From: Candidatus Dormiibacter sp.
Lineage (GTDB): Bacteria > Chloroflexota > Dormibacteria > UBA8260
DNA length: 6,275 bases
Reading direction: 5' to 3'
NCBI GenBank assembly: GCA_025450495.1
Contig: JANWHI010000112.1
Location: forward strand, 1 to 6,275
Shown: piece after piece, positions 1-6,141 of the stretch
How positions within the stretch are numbered: position 1 is the first letter of the stretch
Layout: each line of letters opens with the position of its first letter
Made by a program: the position numbers and the translations under genes
Notes under the pieces: generated by a model
Told to the model about the DNA's origin: nothing
The model's database searches: none
The model's input: only the letters and a program-made list of their open reading frames with translations

Positions 1-21
1 CGCCCGTCGGGAGGGTCGGGA

Positions 22-1521
22 TCAGCCGGTGTAGCAGCCGTTGAGGTGAGCGGTCGAGCCGTCTGTGATCTGCGACCAGTCGGACGTGGCGCCGTACTTG
101 CCGATCGCCCGCACCTCAATCACGATGATCGAGCAGCCACCCGTGGTCAGGCCGAGCCCTGGCCAGGTGGTGGTGAGAGGCTCCTGCCAGTCCGTGTCGC
201 TGAAAGGATCTGTCTCGGTACGCCAGTTCAGCCGCCACTGGTACTGCATCTGATAGTTCGCATCCGCAGGGTCTGCGACCGGCTGCCACTCAAAGTCCAG
301 CCCGGCGTAGCTGACCACGACGGAGCTGCCCTGGCCGCCGGTCACCACCGGCACGGCCGGCGCCGGATCGTACATCTCGGTCGCGTCTGCGTCAGGCGTC
401 GTCCAGTCGGACCACAGGCCGGCGTTGTTCTCGGTGCGGGCGCGCATCATGTACGACCCGGGATCGGTCGGCGTGAAGGAGACGCCGTCGACCGGGTCGC
501 CCCACGTGTCACCGCCGTCGGTTGAGATCTCGTACTGGTGATCGCCGGTGATGCCCGACTCGGGGTCGTCGCAGCACTGGCCGACGTTCAGGCTGACCGG
601 ACCCGTCACCGAGTCCGCCTGACCGCCGTAGACGTAGGGCGCTGGCGGCGGTGTCGAGTCCTGATCCTGCGCGAATCCGACCGTCGTCTGGTTCCCGGCG
701 CGGTCGGTCACGCGGTACTGGAACACCCACAGGCCGTCGGAGGGGACGGTGACGGTCGGGTCCTGCGAACGGGGGAACCACTCTGACCACGTCTGGCCGT
801 TGTCGCTCGAGCTGCGCCACTCCTCGGCGGCGACGCCCGATCCCGAGTCGGATCCGGCCGCGAGCGGGATCGAGATGTCCCCCGTCCACTGCGGCAAGTC
901 CTGAGGAGCGGAGACGACCGGCGCGATGTCGTCGAGCTTGACGTACCCAGTGGCGGGCGCGCTCACATTCCCGGCCTTGTCGATGGCGACCGCCGTGATC
1001 GCCGTGACACCCTGGGATGCGACGCTGAAATGTCCGCCGGTCACCGCGGCGCCGCCGTTCAGGCGGAAGGAGTAATGGTCGACGTCCGTCGCGGTGTCGG
1101 TCAGGCTGACGGCCTGCGACGCGAGCTGCTGCCACGACCGGCCGGCACCGGCCAGTGTCGGAGCGGGAGGCGCGACCGTGTCGGTCGCCCACCGGTAGGC
1201 GACCGTTGCGGAGCGGCCATCCGTCAGAGTCAGTCTCACCTGCGCGGTATGCGTCCCGTCGGTGACCCGGCCGGGGCGCCACTGGTTGGCGCAGGCCTTC
1301 CAGGCGACGGCGTCGATCCGGCAGGTCTGCGTCTTCACGTGGTAGTGGACGTTGCGGCTCACGCGGAACGCCGGCATGTTGTCGTCGGTCAGCTTGGCCG
1401 GCGTCTTCGAGAAATGGACGTCGAGCCTGAATGCGGTCGCTGCCTGCGCGGACGACGCCGCGAGCATCGCAGAGCCGGTCAATGCGGCCGCGAGCAGCGC
1501 GAGACGGGTGCTTGGAGTCAT
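22..1521 (-). CDS. Secreted multi-domain Ig-like protein with two Asp-box motifs
   Basis: 499-residue exported protein of unknown function. I chose the ATG at 1521 over the ATG 30 codons upstream because it directly begins a classical signal peptide: MTPSTR, a hydrophobic Leu/Ala core at about residues 7-22, and an Ala-x-Ala cleavage site (AQA) near residue 27. A GAGAGG lies 11 nt upstream, a rather long spacing. The mature part consists of beta-rich repeats of roughly 95 residues. Repeat ends carry AGN/AG-type turns (IDKAGNVS at 180-187, VTDRAGNQT at 271-279, TENNAGLWS at 363-371), as in bacterial Ig-like domains. Two repeats hold SxDxGxTW Asp-box motifs (238-245 and 333-340). The last segment, about 405-482, resembles a fibronectin-III/Ig strand pattern. 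There are six cysteines, including a vicinal pair at 316-317, compatible with disulfides outside the cell. No LPxTG motif or C-terminal membrane helix is visible, so it is probably released or loosely wall-associated. No catalytic domain is recognised. A role in surface binding or adhesion is only a guess. Confidence 0.8.
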   Translation of the reverse strand: MTPSTRLALLAAALTGSAMLAASSAQAATAFRLDVHFSKTPAKLTDDNMPAFRVSRNVHYHVKTQTCRIDAVAWKACANQWRPGRVTDGTHTAQVRLTLTDGRSATVAYRWATDTVAPPAPTLAGAGRSWQQLASQAVSLTDTATDVDHYSFRLNGGAAVTGGHFSVASQGVTAITAVAIDKAGNVSAPATGYVKLDDIAPVVSAPQDLPQWTGDISIPLAAGSDSGSGVAAEEWRSSSDNGQTWSEWFPRSQDPTVTVPSDGLWVFQYRVTDRAGNQTTVGFAQDQDSTPPPAPYVYGGQADSVTGPVSLNVGQCCDDPESGITGDHQYEISTDGGDTWGDPVDGVSFTPTDPGSYMMRARTENNAGLWSDWTTPDADATEMYDPAPAVPVVTGGQGSSVVVSYAGLDFEWQPVADPADANYQMQYQWRLNWRTETDPFSDTDWQEPLTTTWPGLGLTTGGCSIIVIEVRAIGKYGATSDWSQITDGSTAHLNGCYTG

Positions 1522-1683
1522 GAAGGGGCAAGCCTCTCGGTTGGGGACGGTCGTCGGGGGGAGGGTCGAGCGCGCTCGTGCGCTCCCGCCGCCTGCGGAC
1601 GCCTTCCTCAACGACTGGTAATCGGCCGGGCCGGCACGGACATGAGCGCACCGCTCCCGGCCGGGCCCGAAACCCTCTGCGTG

Positions 1684-1689
1684 TATGCT
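1684..1689 (+). promoter_or_regulatory. Candidate -10 box (TATGCT) for a leaderless transcript
   Basis: TATGCT fits the actinobacterial TAnnnT -10 pattern and ends 8 nt before the GTG start at 1698. That spacing would put the transcription start at or next to the start codon. No Shine-Dalgarno sequence precedes the GTG and no convincing -35 box is seen. It lies in the 176-nt divergent gap between the secreted-protein gene and this one. I saw no equally good -10 box for the minus-strand gene. Confidence 0.4.
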
Positions 1690-1697
1690 GGCGGGCC

Positions 1698-2195
1698 GTG
1701 GCGGACACGGTGGCAGTCGCGCTGTTCCAGACGCATGAGGGCGCCGAGGAGGCGGCCTCGATGCTTCGCGCCAACGGCATCAAGTGCGCGGTCGGCGACC
1801 TCTCCACCTCGTTCGGTGGGATGCCCATCCCTTCTGTGGATCGCATCCCGGTGATCGTCTCCACCGCTGACGAGAAGGTCGCGCGCGACGTGCTGGACGG
1901 CCTGTTCACAGCTGGGTGGTTCCTGCGCAACCCGGAGGGGCACCGATACCTCGCCTTCGACGCATCGTCGGCTGAGCAGCTCCGCCACCACGTCGAGACG
2001 TCTCCCGGCCTGGACCCCGCCGTGCGCGGCGAGCTGGAGCGCCTGGCCGCGCTTCTCGACGAACACGGATGGGACGAGGTCGAGCAGGCGTTCCACCACC
2101 TGCTGCGCCACGACACCCAGCTCGACGGCCGTAGCCTGGACGAGTGGGCCGTCGCCTGCGGATGTGAGCGCGCCCACAGCGAGCGCCGCTCCTAA
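1698..2195 (+). CDS. DUF2007-type putative signal-transducing protein with helical C-terminal extension
   Basis: 165 residues from a GTG start. The frame is open 40 codons further upstream, but that part is Arg/Pro-rich and looks like non-coding GC-rich sequence, whereas family-like sequence starts right after the GTG. Residues about 5-70 match the DUF2007 fold in pattern: a first strand (VAVALFQTH), a helix with EGAEEAASMLRANGIKC, a loop containing GG, then a strand (IPVIVSTAD) and the closing helix EKVARDVLDGL. The family is annotated as a putative prokaryotic signal-transducing domain; no biochemical activity is firmly assigned. Residues about 72-165 are an additional Glu/Leu/His-rich, mainly helical region with ELERLAALLDEHGWDEVEQ and a CGC motif near the end. 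No signal peptide or membrane helix is present, so it should be cytoplasmic. The methyltransferase gene follows after 57 nt, but with its own possible promoter. Confidence 0.7.
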   Translation: MADTVAVALFQTHEGAEEAASMLRANGIKCAVGDLSTSFGGMPIPSVDRIPVIVSTADEKVARDVLDGLFTAGWFLRNPEGHRYLAFDASSAEQLRHHVETSPGLDPAVRGELERLAALLDEHGWDEVEQAFHHLLRHDTQLDGRSLDEWAVACGCERAHSERRS

Positions 2196-2239
2196 TCCGG
2201 CTCTCAGGTAACGCTCAGCAACTGCCAACCCGCTTCTCG

Positions 2240-2245
2240 TACCGT
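2240..2245 (+). promoter_or_regulatory. Candidate -10 box (TACCGT) for the methyltransferase gene
   Basis: TACCGT fits TAnnnT and ends 7 nt before the ATG at 2253, the arrangement expected of a leaderless mRNA. A GAGG only 2 nt before the ATG is too close to serve as a normal Shine-Dalgarno site. No clear -35 element is seen about 17 nt further upstream. Confidence 0.35.
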
Positions 2246-2252
2246 CGAGGCC

Positions 2253-2927
2253 ATGAACTGGAGCGAGCGAGCACAGGCCTACCGAGACAGCCCCGGCCAC
2301 CGGTCAGGGGCAGATCTCGACACGACCGTCGACTGGTGTGAGCCGGGGCCGGGCGTGACCGCGCTCGACGTCGCCACCGGCGGTGGCCATGTGGCCGACA
2401 GGCTGCGAGCGCTCGGCTGCCAGGTCACGACCTGCGACGCCGCCGAAGGCATGCGGCCCGACGTGGTGTGCCCGGCGGAGGAGCTCCCATTTACCGATGC
2501 GAACTTCGACGTCGCGGTGTGCAGGATCGCCGCCCACCACTTCACCGACCTCGACCGGGCGGTCTCGGAGATGGCGCGCGTCAGCCGCGACCGGGTCGTG
2601 ATCGAGGACACGCTGTTCACCGACGACAACGTCGAGCAGGCCGAGCGCCTGCGCGACCCAACCCATGTGCGAAACCGCACACGCGAGGAGTGGCTCGCCA
2701 CCCTCGCGGGTTCGGGCCTGCACATCACAGACCAGGCGGAGTTCGCAAAGCACCATCCGATCGAGGCCTGGCTGGCCCGCACGGGGTGCGCGGGAGATGA
2801 CGCCGACCGGGTGCGAGAGCTGCTCGCACACCGCACAGAAGGAGACACCTGGAGCGACACGAAGATTGTTCTCCGCGCCGTACGGGTACCTCGGGAATAC
2901 AACTCAGCGAGATTGCGTTCAGAATAG
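2253..2927 (+). CDS. Class I SAM-dependent methyltransferase (Methyltransf_11/UbiE-like)
   Basis: 224-residue soluble enzyme expected to transfer a methyl group from S-adenosylmethionine; the substrate cannot be told from sequence. The SAM-binding Rossmann core is clear. Motif I is LDVATGGGHVA at 38-48. The following strand is QVTTCDAAEGM at 57-67, with Asp62 at the usual ribose-contacting acidic position. A further motif is AEELPFTDANFDVAVCR at 75-91, then AAHHFTDL and a helix typical of Methyltransf_11 members. After the core, DPTHVRNRTREEW (135-147) is a segment often seen in small actinobacterial UbiE-like methyltransferases. The length is normal for a stand-alone enzyme. The ATG at 2253 begins MNWSERAQAY, a natural N-terminus preceding the core by about 35 residues. 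The last 15 residues (VPREYNSARLRSE) look like an unstructured tail. The gene is co-directional with its neighbours, but 135 nt separate it from the sigma-factor gene. Confidence 0.87.
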   Translation: MNWSERAQAYRDSPGHRSGADLDTTVDWCEPGPGVTALDVATGGGHVADRLRALGCQVTTCDAAEGMRPDVVCPAEELPFTDANFDVAVCRIAAHHFTDLDRAVSEMARVSRDRVVIEDTLFTDDNVEQAERLRDPTHVRNRTREEWLATLAGSGLHITDQAEFAKHHPIEAWLARTGCAGDDADRVRELLAHRTEGDTWSDTKIVLRAVRVPREYNSARLRSE

Positions 2928-2961
2928 CGGAGGCAGAAAGTCGCGCGAAACGACGTGCGTA

Positions 2962-2985
2962 CGCCGGCCGGGGCATGTGCCGGCG
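2962..2985 (+). terminator. Possible hairpin terminator after the methyltransferase gene
   Basis: A perfect 7-bp inverted repeat, CGCCGGC and GCCGGCG, flanks a 10-nt loop and begins 35 nt after the methyltransferase stop codon. No T-run follows. It may be a GC-rich actinobacterial terminator or a structure in the 5' leader of the sigma-factor mRNA. The stem is short and such repeats are common at this GC content. Confidence 0.3.
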
Positions 2986-3048
2986 AGCCTCCACGAGCAC
3001 TGTATCGAACATCCGCACGGGAGCGGGGGTCGCGACCGGGTGGCGGGT

Positions 3049-3053
3049 GAGGA
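3049..3053 (+). promoter_or_regulatory. Shine-Dalgarno site of the sigma-factor gene
   Basis: GAGGA sits 9 nt before the ATG at 3063, inside a purine-rich run (GAGGAAGAAGAGGG). It supports this start codon and sets this gene apart from neighbours that lack a recognisable ribosome-binding site. Confidence 0.6.
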
Positions 3054-3062
3054 AGAAGAGGG

Positions 3063-4121
3063 ATGGAGACACTGATTCAGGAACCGCAGCTGCGGCAGAT
3101 GATCGACCGAGCGCAGTCGAGTGGAACGCTCGACGGCGACGAGCTGGCAGCACTTATCTCCGAGCTGGAACTGGCCGAGCCGGATGAGGCGGCGCTGCGC
3201 GCCGAGCTCGAGGAAGCCGGTGTGGAGATCGTTTCCGTGCAAGAGATCGACCAACCGGAGCCCGACGAGGACTCCGACGCACCGGCCTGGTTCTCGCCGA
3301 GCATCGACAGCCTCGACCTGTACCTTGCCGAGATCGGCCGCAACCCGCTGCTCACGAAGCACGAGGAGCAGGAGCTGGCCAAGCGCATCGAGCAGGGCGA
3401 CGACGTTGCCAAGCAGCGCATGGTCGAGGCCAACCTCCGCCTGGTCGTGTCGATCGCCAAGAAGTACCGAGGTCACGGCGTGGGCTTTCTGGACCTGATC
3501 CAGGAGGGCACGCTGGGCCTGGTGCGGGCGGTCGAGAAGTTCGACTGGCGGCGGGACCTCAAGTTCTCGACCTACGCCACATGGTGGATCACGCAGGCCG
3601 TGCAGCGAGCCGTCGCCAACCAGAGCCGGACGATCCGGGTGCCGGTGCACGTGCACGACCGCATGCGCAAGGTCGAGCGCGCCCGGCGTGCGCTGGAGAT
3701 GCGGCTGGCCCGCGACGCCAGCGACGAAGAGGTGGCCAAGGAGGCCAAGCTGTCGGTCGCCGAGGTGCGCGACGTCGAGCAGTACCGGCGGCAGACCGTG
3801 TCGCTGCAGCGGCCGACCACCGATGAAGGCGATACCGAGCTGGGCGACATGATCGCCGACCGCACGAGCGAGGACGTGACCGAGGCGGTCGCCGAGACGC
3901 TGCGTTCGGAGGCGCTGGCACGCGCCCTCGACCGGCTGACGCCGCGTATGCGCAAGATCGTCGAGCTTCGCTACGGCCTGGCCGGCGGCGACCCGATGAT
4001 GCTGGACGCGGTCGGCCGTGAGGTCGGACTGACCCGCGAGCGGGTGCGGCAGCTCGAGGCTGAGGCGCTGCGGCAGCTGGCCGGCATGCCGGACGTCGAC
4101 GTCCTGCGCGACGCCGCCTGA
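3063..4121 (+). CDS. Sigma-70 family RNA polymerase sigma factor, RpoD/primary-like (group 1/2)
   Basis: 352-residue sigma subunit that directs RNA polymerase to promoters. All sigma-70 regions are present in order. A compact region 1.1-like helical domain spans about 9-57 ([19 protein letters not shown] to AGVEIVSV). Region 1.2 is at about 82-113 ([18 protein letters not shown]). Region 2 spans about 115-197, with [30 protein letters not shown] and KFSTYATWW. Region 3 is at about 198-265. Region 4 is at about 282-340, with helix-turn-helix [19 protein letters not shown]. The -35-reading residues R584, E585 and R588 of E. coli sigma-70 correspond to R325, E326 and R329 here. The region 2.4 stretch reads ITQAVQR instead of the usual IRQAITR, and K593 of E. 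coli corresponds to E334. The protein lacks the LRHPSR-type tail that ends most housekeeping sigma factors, so it may be a group 2 paralogue rather than the main one; family alone cannot decide. A Shine-Dalgarno site supports the ATG. A strong hairpin follows the stop. Confidence 0.95.
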   Translation: METLIQEPQLRQMIDRAQSSGTLDGDELAALISELELAEPDEAALRAELEEAGVEIVSVQEIDQPEPDEDSDAPAWFSPSIDSLDLYLAEIGRNPLLTKHEEQELAKRIEQGDDVAKQRMVEANLRLVVSIAKKYRGHGVGFLDLIQEGTLGLVRAVEKFDWRRDLKFSTYATWWITQAVQRAVANQSRTIRVPVHVHDRMRKVERARRALEMRLARDASDEEVAKEAKLSVAEVRDVEQYRRQTVSLQRPTTDEGDTELGDMIADRTSEDVTEAVAETLRSEALARALDRLTPRMRKIVELRYGLAGGDPMMLDAVGREVGLTRERVRQLEAEALRQLAGMPDVDVLRDAA

Positions 4122-4140
4122 CCGCACGAGCCACGAACGA

Positions 4141-4166
4141 CCGGGGTCGCCAAGCGGCGGCCCCGG
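4141..4166 (+). terminator. Strong GC-rich hairpin terminator after the sigma-factor gene
   Basis: CCGGGGTCGCC and GGCGGCCCCGG pair over 11 bp, with a single G-U pair and an AAGC tetraloop. The hairpin starts 19 nt after the sigma-factor stop codon and ends before the stress-protein promoter region. No T-tract follows, which is common for actinobacterial terminators. It argues that the sigma and stress-protein genes are separate transcription units. Confidence 0.7.
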
Positions 4167-4181
4167 CGTCGTCGTGCGTGC

Positions 4182-4187
4182 TAGCGT
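4182..4187 (+). promoter_or_regulatory. Candidate -10 box (TAGCGT) upstream of the stress-protein gene
   Basis: TAGCGT fits TAnnnT and lies between the sigma terminator and the first ATG (4197), ending 9 nt before it. Transcription would begin at or just before 4197, so the mRNA would open with or near the 8-codon leader ORF. No -35 box is recognisable, because the expected place is inside the terminator hairpin. Confidence 0.4.
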
Positions 4188-4196
4188 GACCGCGCG

Positions 4197-4223
4197 ATGA
4201 GCGAGCGGGAACTCCACGGCTGA
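4197..4223 (+). CDS. Possible 8-codon leader ORF (MSERELHG) coupled to the stress-protein gene
   Basis: ATG at 4197 opens a frame of eight codons, MSERELHG, ending in a TGA whose last base is the first base of the stress-protein ATG (TGATG overlap, 4221-4225). With the candidate -10 box ending 9 nt upstream, the leader ORF would start at or very near the mRNA 5' end. Ribosomes finishing it could restart on the next gene, which has only a weak, distant purine stretch (GAGCGGGA at 4203-4210) as a ribosome-binding site. No attenuator-like codon run is present. It could be chance: an ATG followed by a short open stretch is not rare. Confidence 0.35.
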   Translation: MSERELHG

Positions 4224-4672
4224 TGGCGTCCACGACCGTCGTCGTCGGCGTTGACGGGTCGGACGGCGGCCGTGAAGCCTTCAGGCTGGCGCTCGAACAG
4301 GCGCGATACCGCAACGGACGCGTTCGCGCCGTGGCCGTGTGGCACGTGCCGTGGCCGCTGCTCAGCGTTGCCACGCCCGGCGTGGACATGGAGACGATCG
4401 TCAAGGACCTGCGAGACGACGCAACCCAGAAGCTGGATCAGACCGTCGATGCGCTCGCCGGCGAGTCGGAGGGCGTGGAGGTGATCCGCCAGGTGTGCGA
4501 GGGGCAGCCCGCGAAGGCGCTCGTCGAGCAGTCCGCGGGCGCCGCGCTGCTGGTCGTCGGCTCGCGCGGCCTGGGCGGCTTCGGCGGCCTCCTGCTGGGC
4601 AGCGTGAGCCAGCAGTGCGCGCAGCACGCGCACTGCCCGGTGATGATCGTGAAGCCTCCCGAAGCGGAGTAG
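4223..4672 (+). CDS. Universal stress protein (UspA family), ATP-binding type
   Basis: 149-residue cytoplasmic single-domain Usp protein, the usual family length. The N-terminal strand TTVVVGVDGSDGG (4-16) carries the conserved Asp11 that contacts adenine in ATP-binding members. The C-terminal motif G-2x-G-9x-G-S is complete: GSRG at 113-116, then nine residues to Gly126-Ser127. It is followed by HCPVMIVK, the typical last strand. By family knowledge this predicts ATP binding and a homodimer linked to stress or persistence physiology; the exact role is not deducible. The ATG at 4223 is the natural family start and overlaps the stop of a possible 8-codon leader ORF. An 11-bp hairpin terminator separates it from the sigma-factor gene, and its end converges on the YdeI-family gene with 33 nt between the two stop codons. 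Confidence 0.93.
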   Translation: MASTTVVVGVDGSDGGREAFRLALEQARYRNGRVRAVAVWHVPWPLLSVATPGVDMETIVKDLRDDATQKLDQTVDALAGESEGVEVIRQVCEGQPAKALVEQSAGAALLVVGSRGLGGFGGLLLGSVSQQCAQHAHCPVMIVKPPEAE

Positions 4673-4677
4673 GCATC

Positions 4678-4695
4678 CTGCCTCGAGTCAGGCGG
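4678..4695. terminator. Weak hairpin between convergent genes
   Basis: CTGCCT and AGGCGG can pair over 6 bp (one G-U pair) around a CGAGTC loop, in the 33-nt space between the stop codons of the stress-protein gene and the YdeI-family gene. Its position fits a shared bidirectional terminator, but the stem is short and lacks T-runs. Confidence 0.3.
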
Positions 4696-4705
4696 CGGCC
4701 GGCCC

Positions 4706-5290
4706 TCAGGGGTGGATCTTCTCGCCCGCCTCGAGCATGGCCACGAACTTCTCGATCCGCCGCGCGCGCGTCTCGGGCCGCTTGGCCTCGGCGATCCGGT
4801 AGAGGATGGCGTAGCGGTTGGCGGAGTCGAGCGACTCGAAGAACGCTTTGGCCTGCGGCCGCTCGCTCAGCTCCTGCTCCAGGTCGGGAGGAACCTGTGC
4901 GGTGCGTTGGCCGGCGTACGCGGCCTGCCAGCGCCCATCCTCCTTCGCCTGCTCGACCTCCCGCATGCCCGCCGGGCGCATGTGCCCGTCTGCAATCAGC
5001 CGCTCGGCCAGCTCGGTGTTTCGCTTCGACCACCTGCCGCGCGGGCGCCGTGGGGTGAACCGCTGGAGCCAGTGGTGGTCGTCCAGCGGCCGCTTCTGAC
5101 CGTCGATCCAGCCGAAGCACAGGGCGACCAGGAGCGCGTCCTGATAGGAGACCGAAGGCTCCGGAGCGCCCTTCTTGGCGATCCGAAGCCAGACGCCGTC
5201 GGAGGCGGCGTGGTGCTCCTCGAGCCACCCGGCCCACTCATCGTCGGATGCGAACGAGCGGTGAGGTGTGCTCTCGCCTACCGGCCCCAC
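4706..5290 (-). CDS. YdeI/OmdA family protein
   Basis: 194 residues, the usual family size. The core signature is clear: WLEEHHA at 22-28, VWLRIAKKG at 33-41, DALLVALCFGWIDGQKR at 51-67, then LDDHHWLQRFTPRRPRGRWSKRN at 69-91. The OmdA-type C-terminal domain follows at about 132-193, with VPPDLEQEL, AKAFFESL and a Lys/Arg-rich last helix pair. The family is known from YdeI of bacteria and is linked by annotation to OmpD-associated or bacteriocin/peptide tolerance functions; the biochemistry is not settled. No signal peptide is seen. The start is chosen as the GTG at 5290: it gives about 12 residues before the conserved region and overlaps the end of the upstream DUF6159 gene by 13 nt, implying translational coupling in one operon. 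No Shine-Dalgarno site is visible. The frame stays open much further upstream, but that part is antisense-like Arg/Gly-rich sequence inside the DUF6159 gene. Confidence 0.88.
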   Translation of the reverse strand: MGPVGESTPHRSFASDDEWAGWLEEHHAASDGVWLRIAKKGAPEPSVSYQDALLVALCFGWIDGQKRPLDDHHWLQRFTPRRPRGRWSKRNTELAERLIADGHMRPAGMREVEQAKEDGRWQAAYAGQRTAQVPPDLEQELSERPQAKAFFESLDSANRYAILYRIAEAKRPETRARRIEKFVAMLEAGEKIHP

Positions 5291-6129
5291 CGGCGGCCCG
5301 GCCGGTCGCTGAAGGTGGACTGGATCTCGGACTCGGTATACGGCCCGACCAGCCGCCCGTCGGCCGCATAGCGGAACACGGCCAGGCGAAACGCCTGGGA
5401 GGCCGCGCTGGTGACGACCACGGTGAGCAGGGCGACGGCGATCGCCACGGCGATCATGCCGTCCCCAGCCAGCGGCGAGCCGGCGCGCACCGCCCAGCCG
5501 GCCACGCCGAGCACGGCCGCAGCGAACATGGCGACGGCGCCGGCGCTGCCGATCGCGAACGACCCCACCACGCTCTCGCCCCAGCGGCTTCGGATCACCG
5601 AGGCGGAGCGGCGGGCGGCGGCGATCGGCCCCACGCCCTCGACCGCCAGGGCCGGCACCACGAACAGCGTGGCCAGCGACCACGCGGTGTCCGCCACCCA
5701 CGCCACGATCCGCCCGGCCACGCCGCCGGCACCCGGGAGCTGCTCGATGGCGCGAAGGGCGATGCCGACCAGCGTGGACACCAGCGCCCACGCCGCGATC
5801 GCCGGCAGCAGTTCGAAGGCCCCCCGCAGCGCGGCGCCGACGCCCACGTCGCGGCCATCGAACGCCGCGTCGGCCATCAGCACGAACCCGACGCCGAAGA
5901 AGGTCGAGAGGAAGATCGAGGGATACGCCAGCACAGCCGAGTCGATGAAGATCTGCCAGCGGGAGTGATGGGCGATCGCATCGAGCGCCCACGGCCCGAG
6001 CAATACGATGGCCGCCGCGCCCGTTGCGAGCATCGAGAGCAGCGGCAACACCAGCAGCCGCGGGCGCCGGCCGATCAGCTGCAGGCTGCGGCCGGTCAGG
6101 CTCATCCCGCGCTCGATCCGTCCTCCCAT
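5278..6129 (-). CDS. DUF6159-family integral membrane protein
   Basis: 283-residue membrane protein with about six transmembrane segments, near residues 24-46, 62-86, 107-127, 140-160, 188-212 and 224-248. Family-like features are MGGRIERGMSLTGRSLQ at the start, AWSLATLFVVPALAVEGVGP (149-168) followed by AARRSASVIRSRWGE, and a cytoplasmic tail FRYAADGRLVGPY (252-264). DUF6159 proteins are common in actinobacteria and archaea and have no assigned function. I prefer the ATG at 6129 over the ATG at 6144 because the family typically begins M-G-R-I-x-R-G, and because a TACGCT box ends 6 nt before it, so the upstream ATG would lie within the promoter. The gene is first in a two-gene operon with the YdeI-family gene, whose start overlaps its last codons. 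The divergent neighbour begins at 6253. Confidence 0.85.
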   Translation of the reverse strand: MGGRIERGMSLTGRSLQLIGRRPRLLVLPLLSMLATGAAAIVLLGPWALDAIAHHSRWQIFIDSAVLAYPSIFLSTFFGVGFVLMADAAFDGRDVGVGAALRGAFELLPAIAAWALVSTLVGIALRAIEQLPGAGGVAGRIVAWVADTAWSLATLFVVPALAVEGVGPIAAARRSASVIRSRWGESVVGSFAIGSAGAVAMFAAAVLGVAGWAVRAGSPLAGDGMIAVAIAVALLTVVVTSAASQAFRLAVFRYAADGRLVGPYTESEIQSTFSDRPGRRWGR

Positions 6130-6135
6130 GCGCCA

Positions 6136-6141
6136 AGCGTA
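6136..6141 (-). promoter_or_regulatory. Candidate -10 box (TACGCT) for the DUF6159-YdeI operon
   Basis: Read on the minus strand, TACGCT fits TAnnnT and ends 6 nt before the ATG at 6129, the spacing expected for a leaderless transcript. No Shine-Dalgarno site precedes that ATG. No -35 box is obvious. Confidence 0.4.

Noticed and set aside
509..2116. Long minus-strand open frame of 535 codons across the secreted-protein and DUF2007 genes
   Set aside because: Its product is Arg/Ser/Pro-rich and low-complexity, as expected for a shadow frame in GC-rich DNA. The overlapping frames contain a signal peptide, Ig-like repeats and a DUF2007 domain.
3001..3008. Possible -10 box (TATCGA) for the sigma-factor gene
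   Set aside because: It does not end in the conserved T, no -35 box lies at a suitable distance, and similar hexamers occur by chance. The promoter of this gene remains unidentified.
2919..4217. 432-codon open frame antisense to the sigma-factor gene
   Set aside because: The opposite strand is an unmistakable sigma-70 gene. The antisense product is His/Arg/Leu-rich without any domain, and such frames arise from strong GC bias at third positions.
5411..5968. 185-codon plus-strand frame rich in Ala, Thr and Pro
   Set aside because: It is the antisense shadow of the DUF6159 membrane gene, with no ribosome-binding site and no domain.
5291..6136. Upstream extension of the YdeI-family frame, giving a 476-residue protein
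   Set aside because: The extra 282 residues are Arg/Gly-rich and lie out of frame within the DUF6159 gene, which has clear membrane helices. YdeI-family proteins are normally about 190-200 residues, matching the GTG start at 5290.
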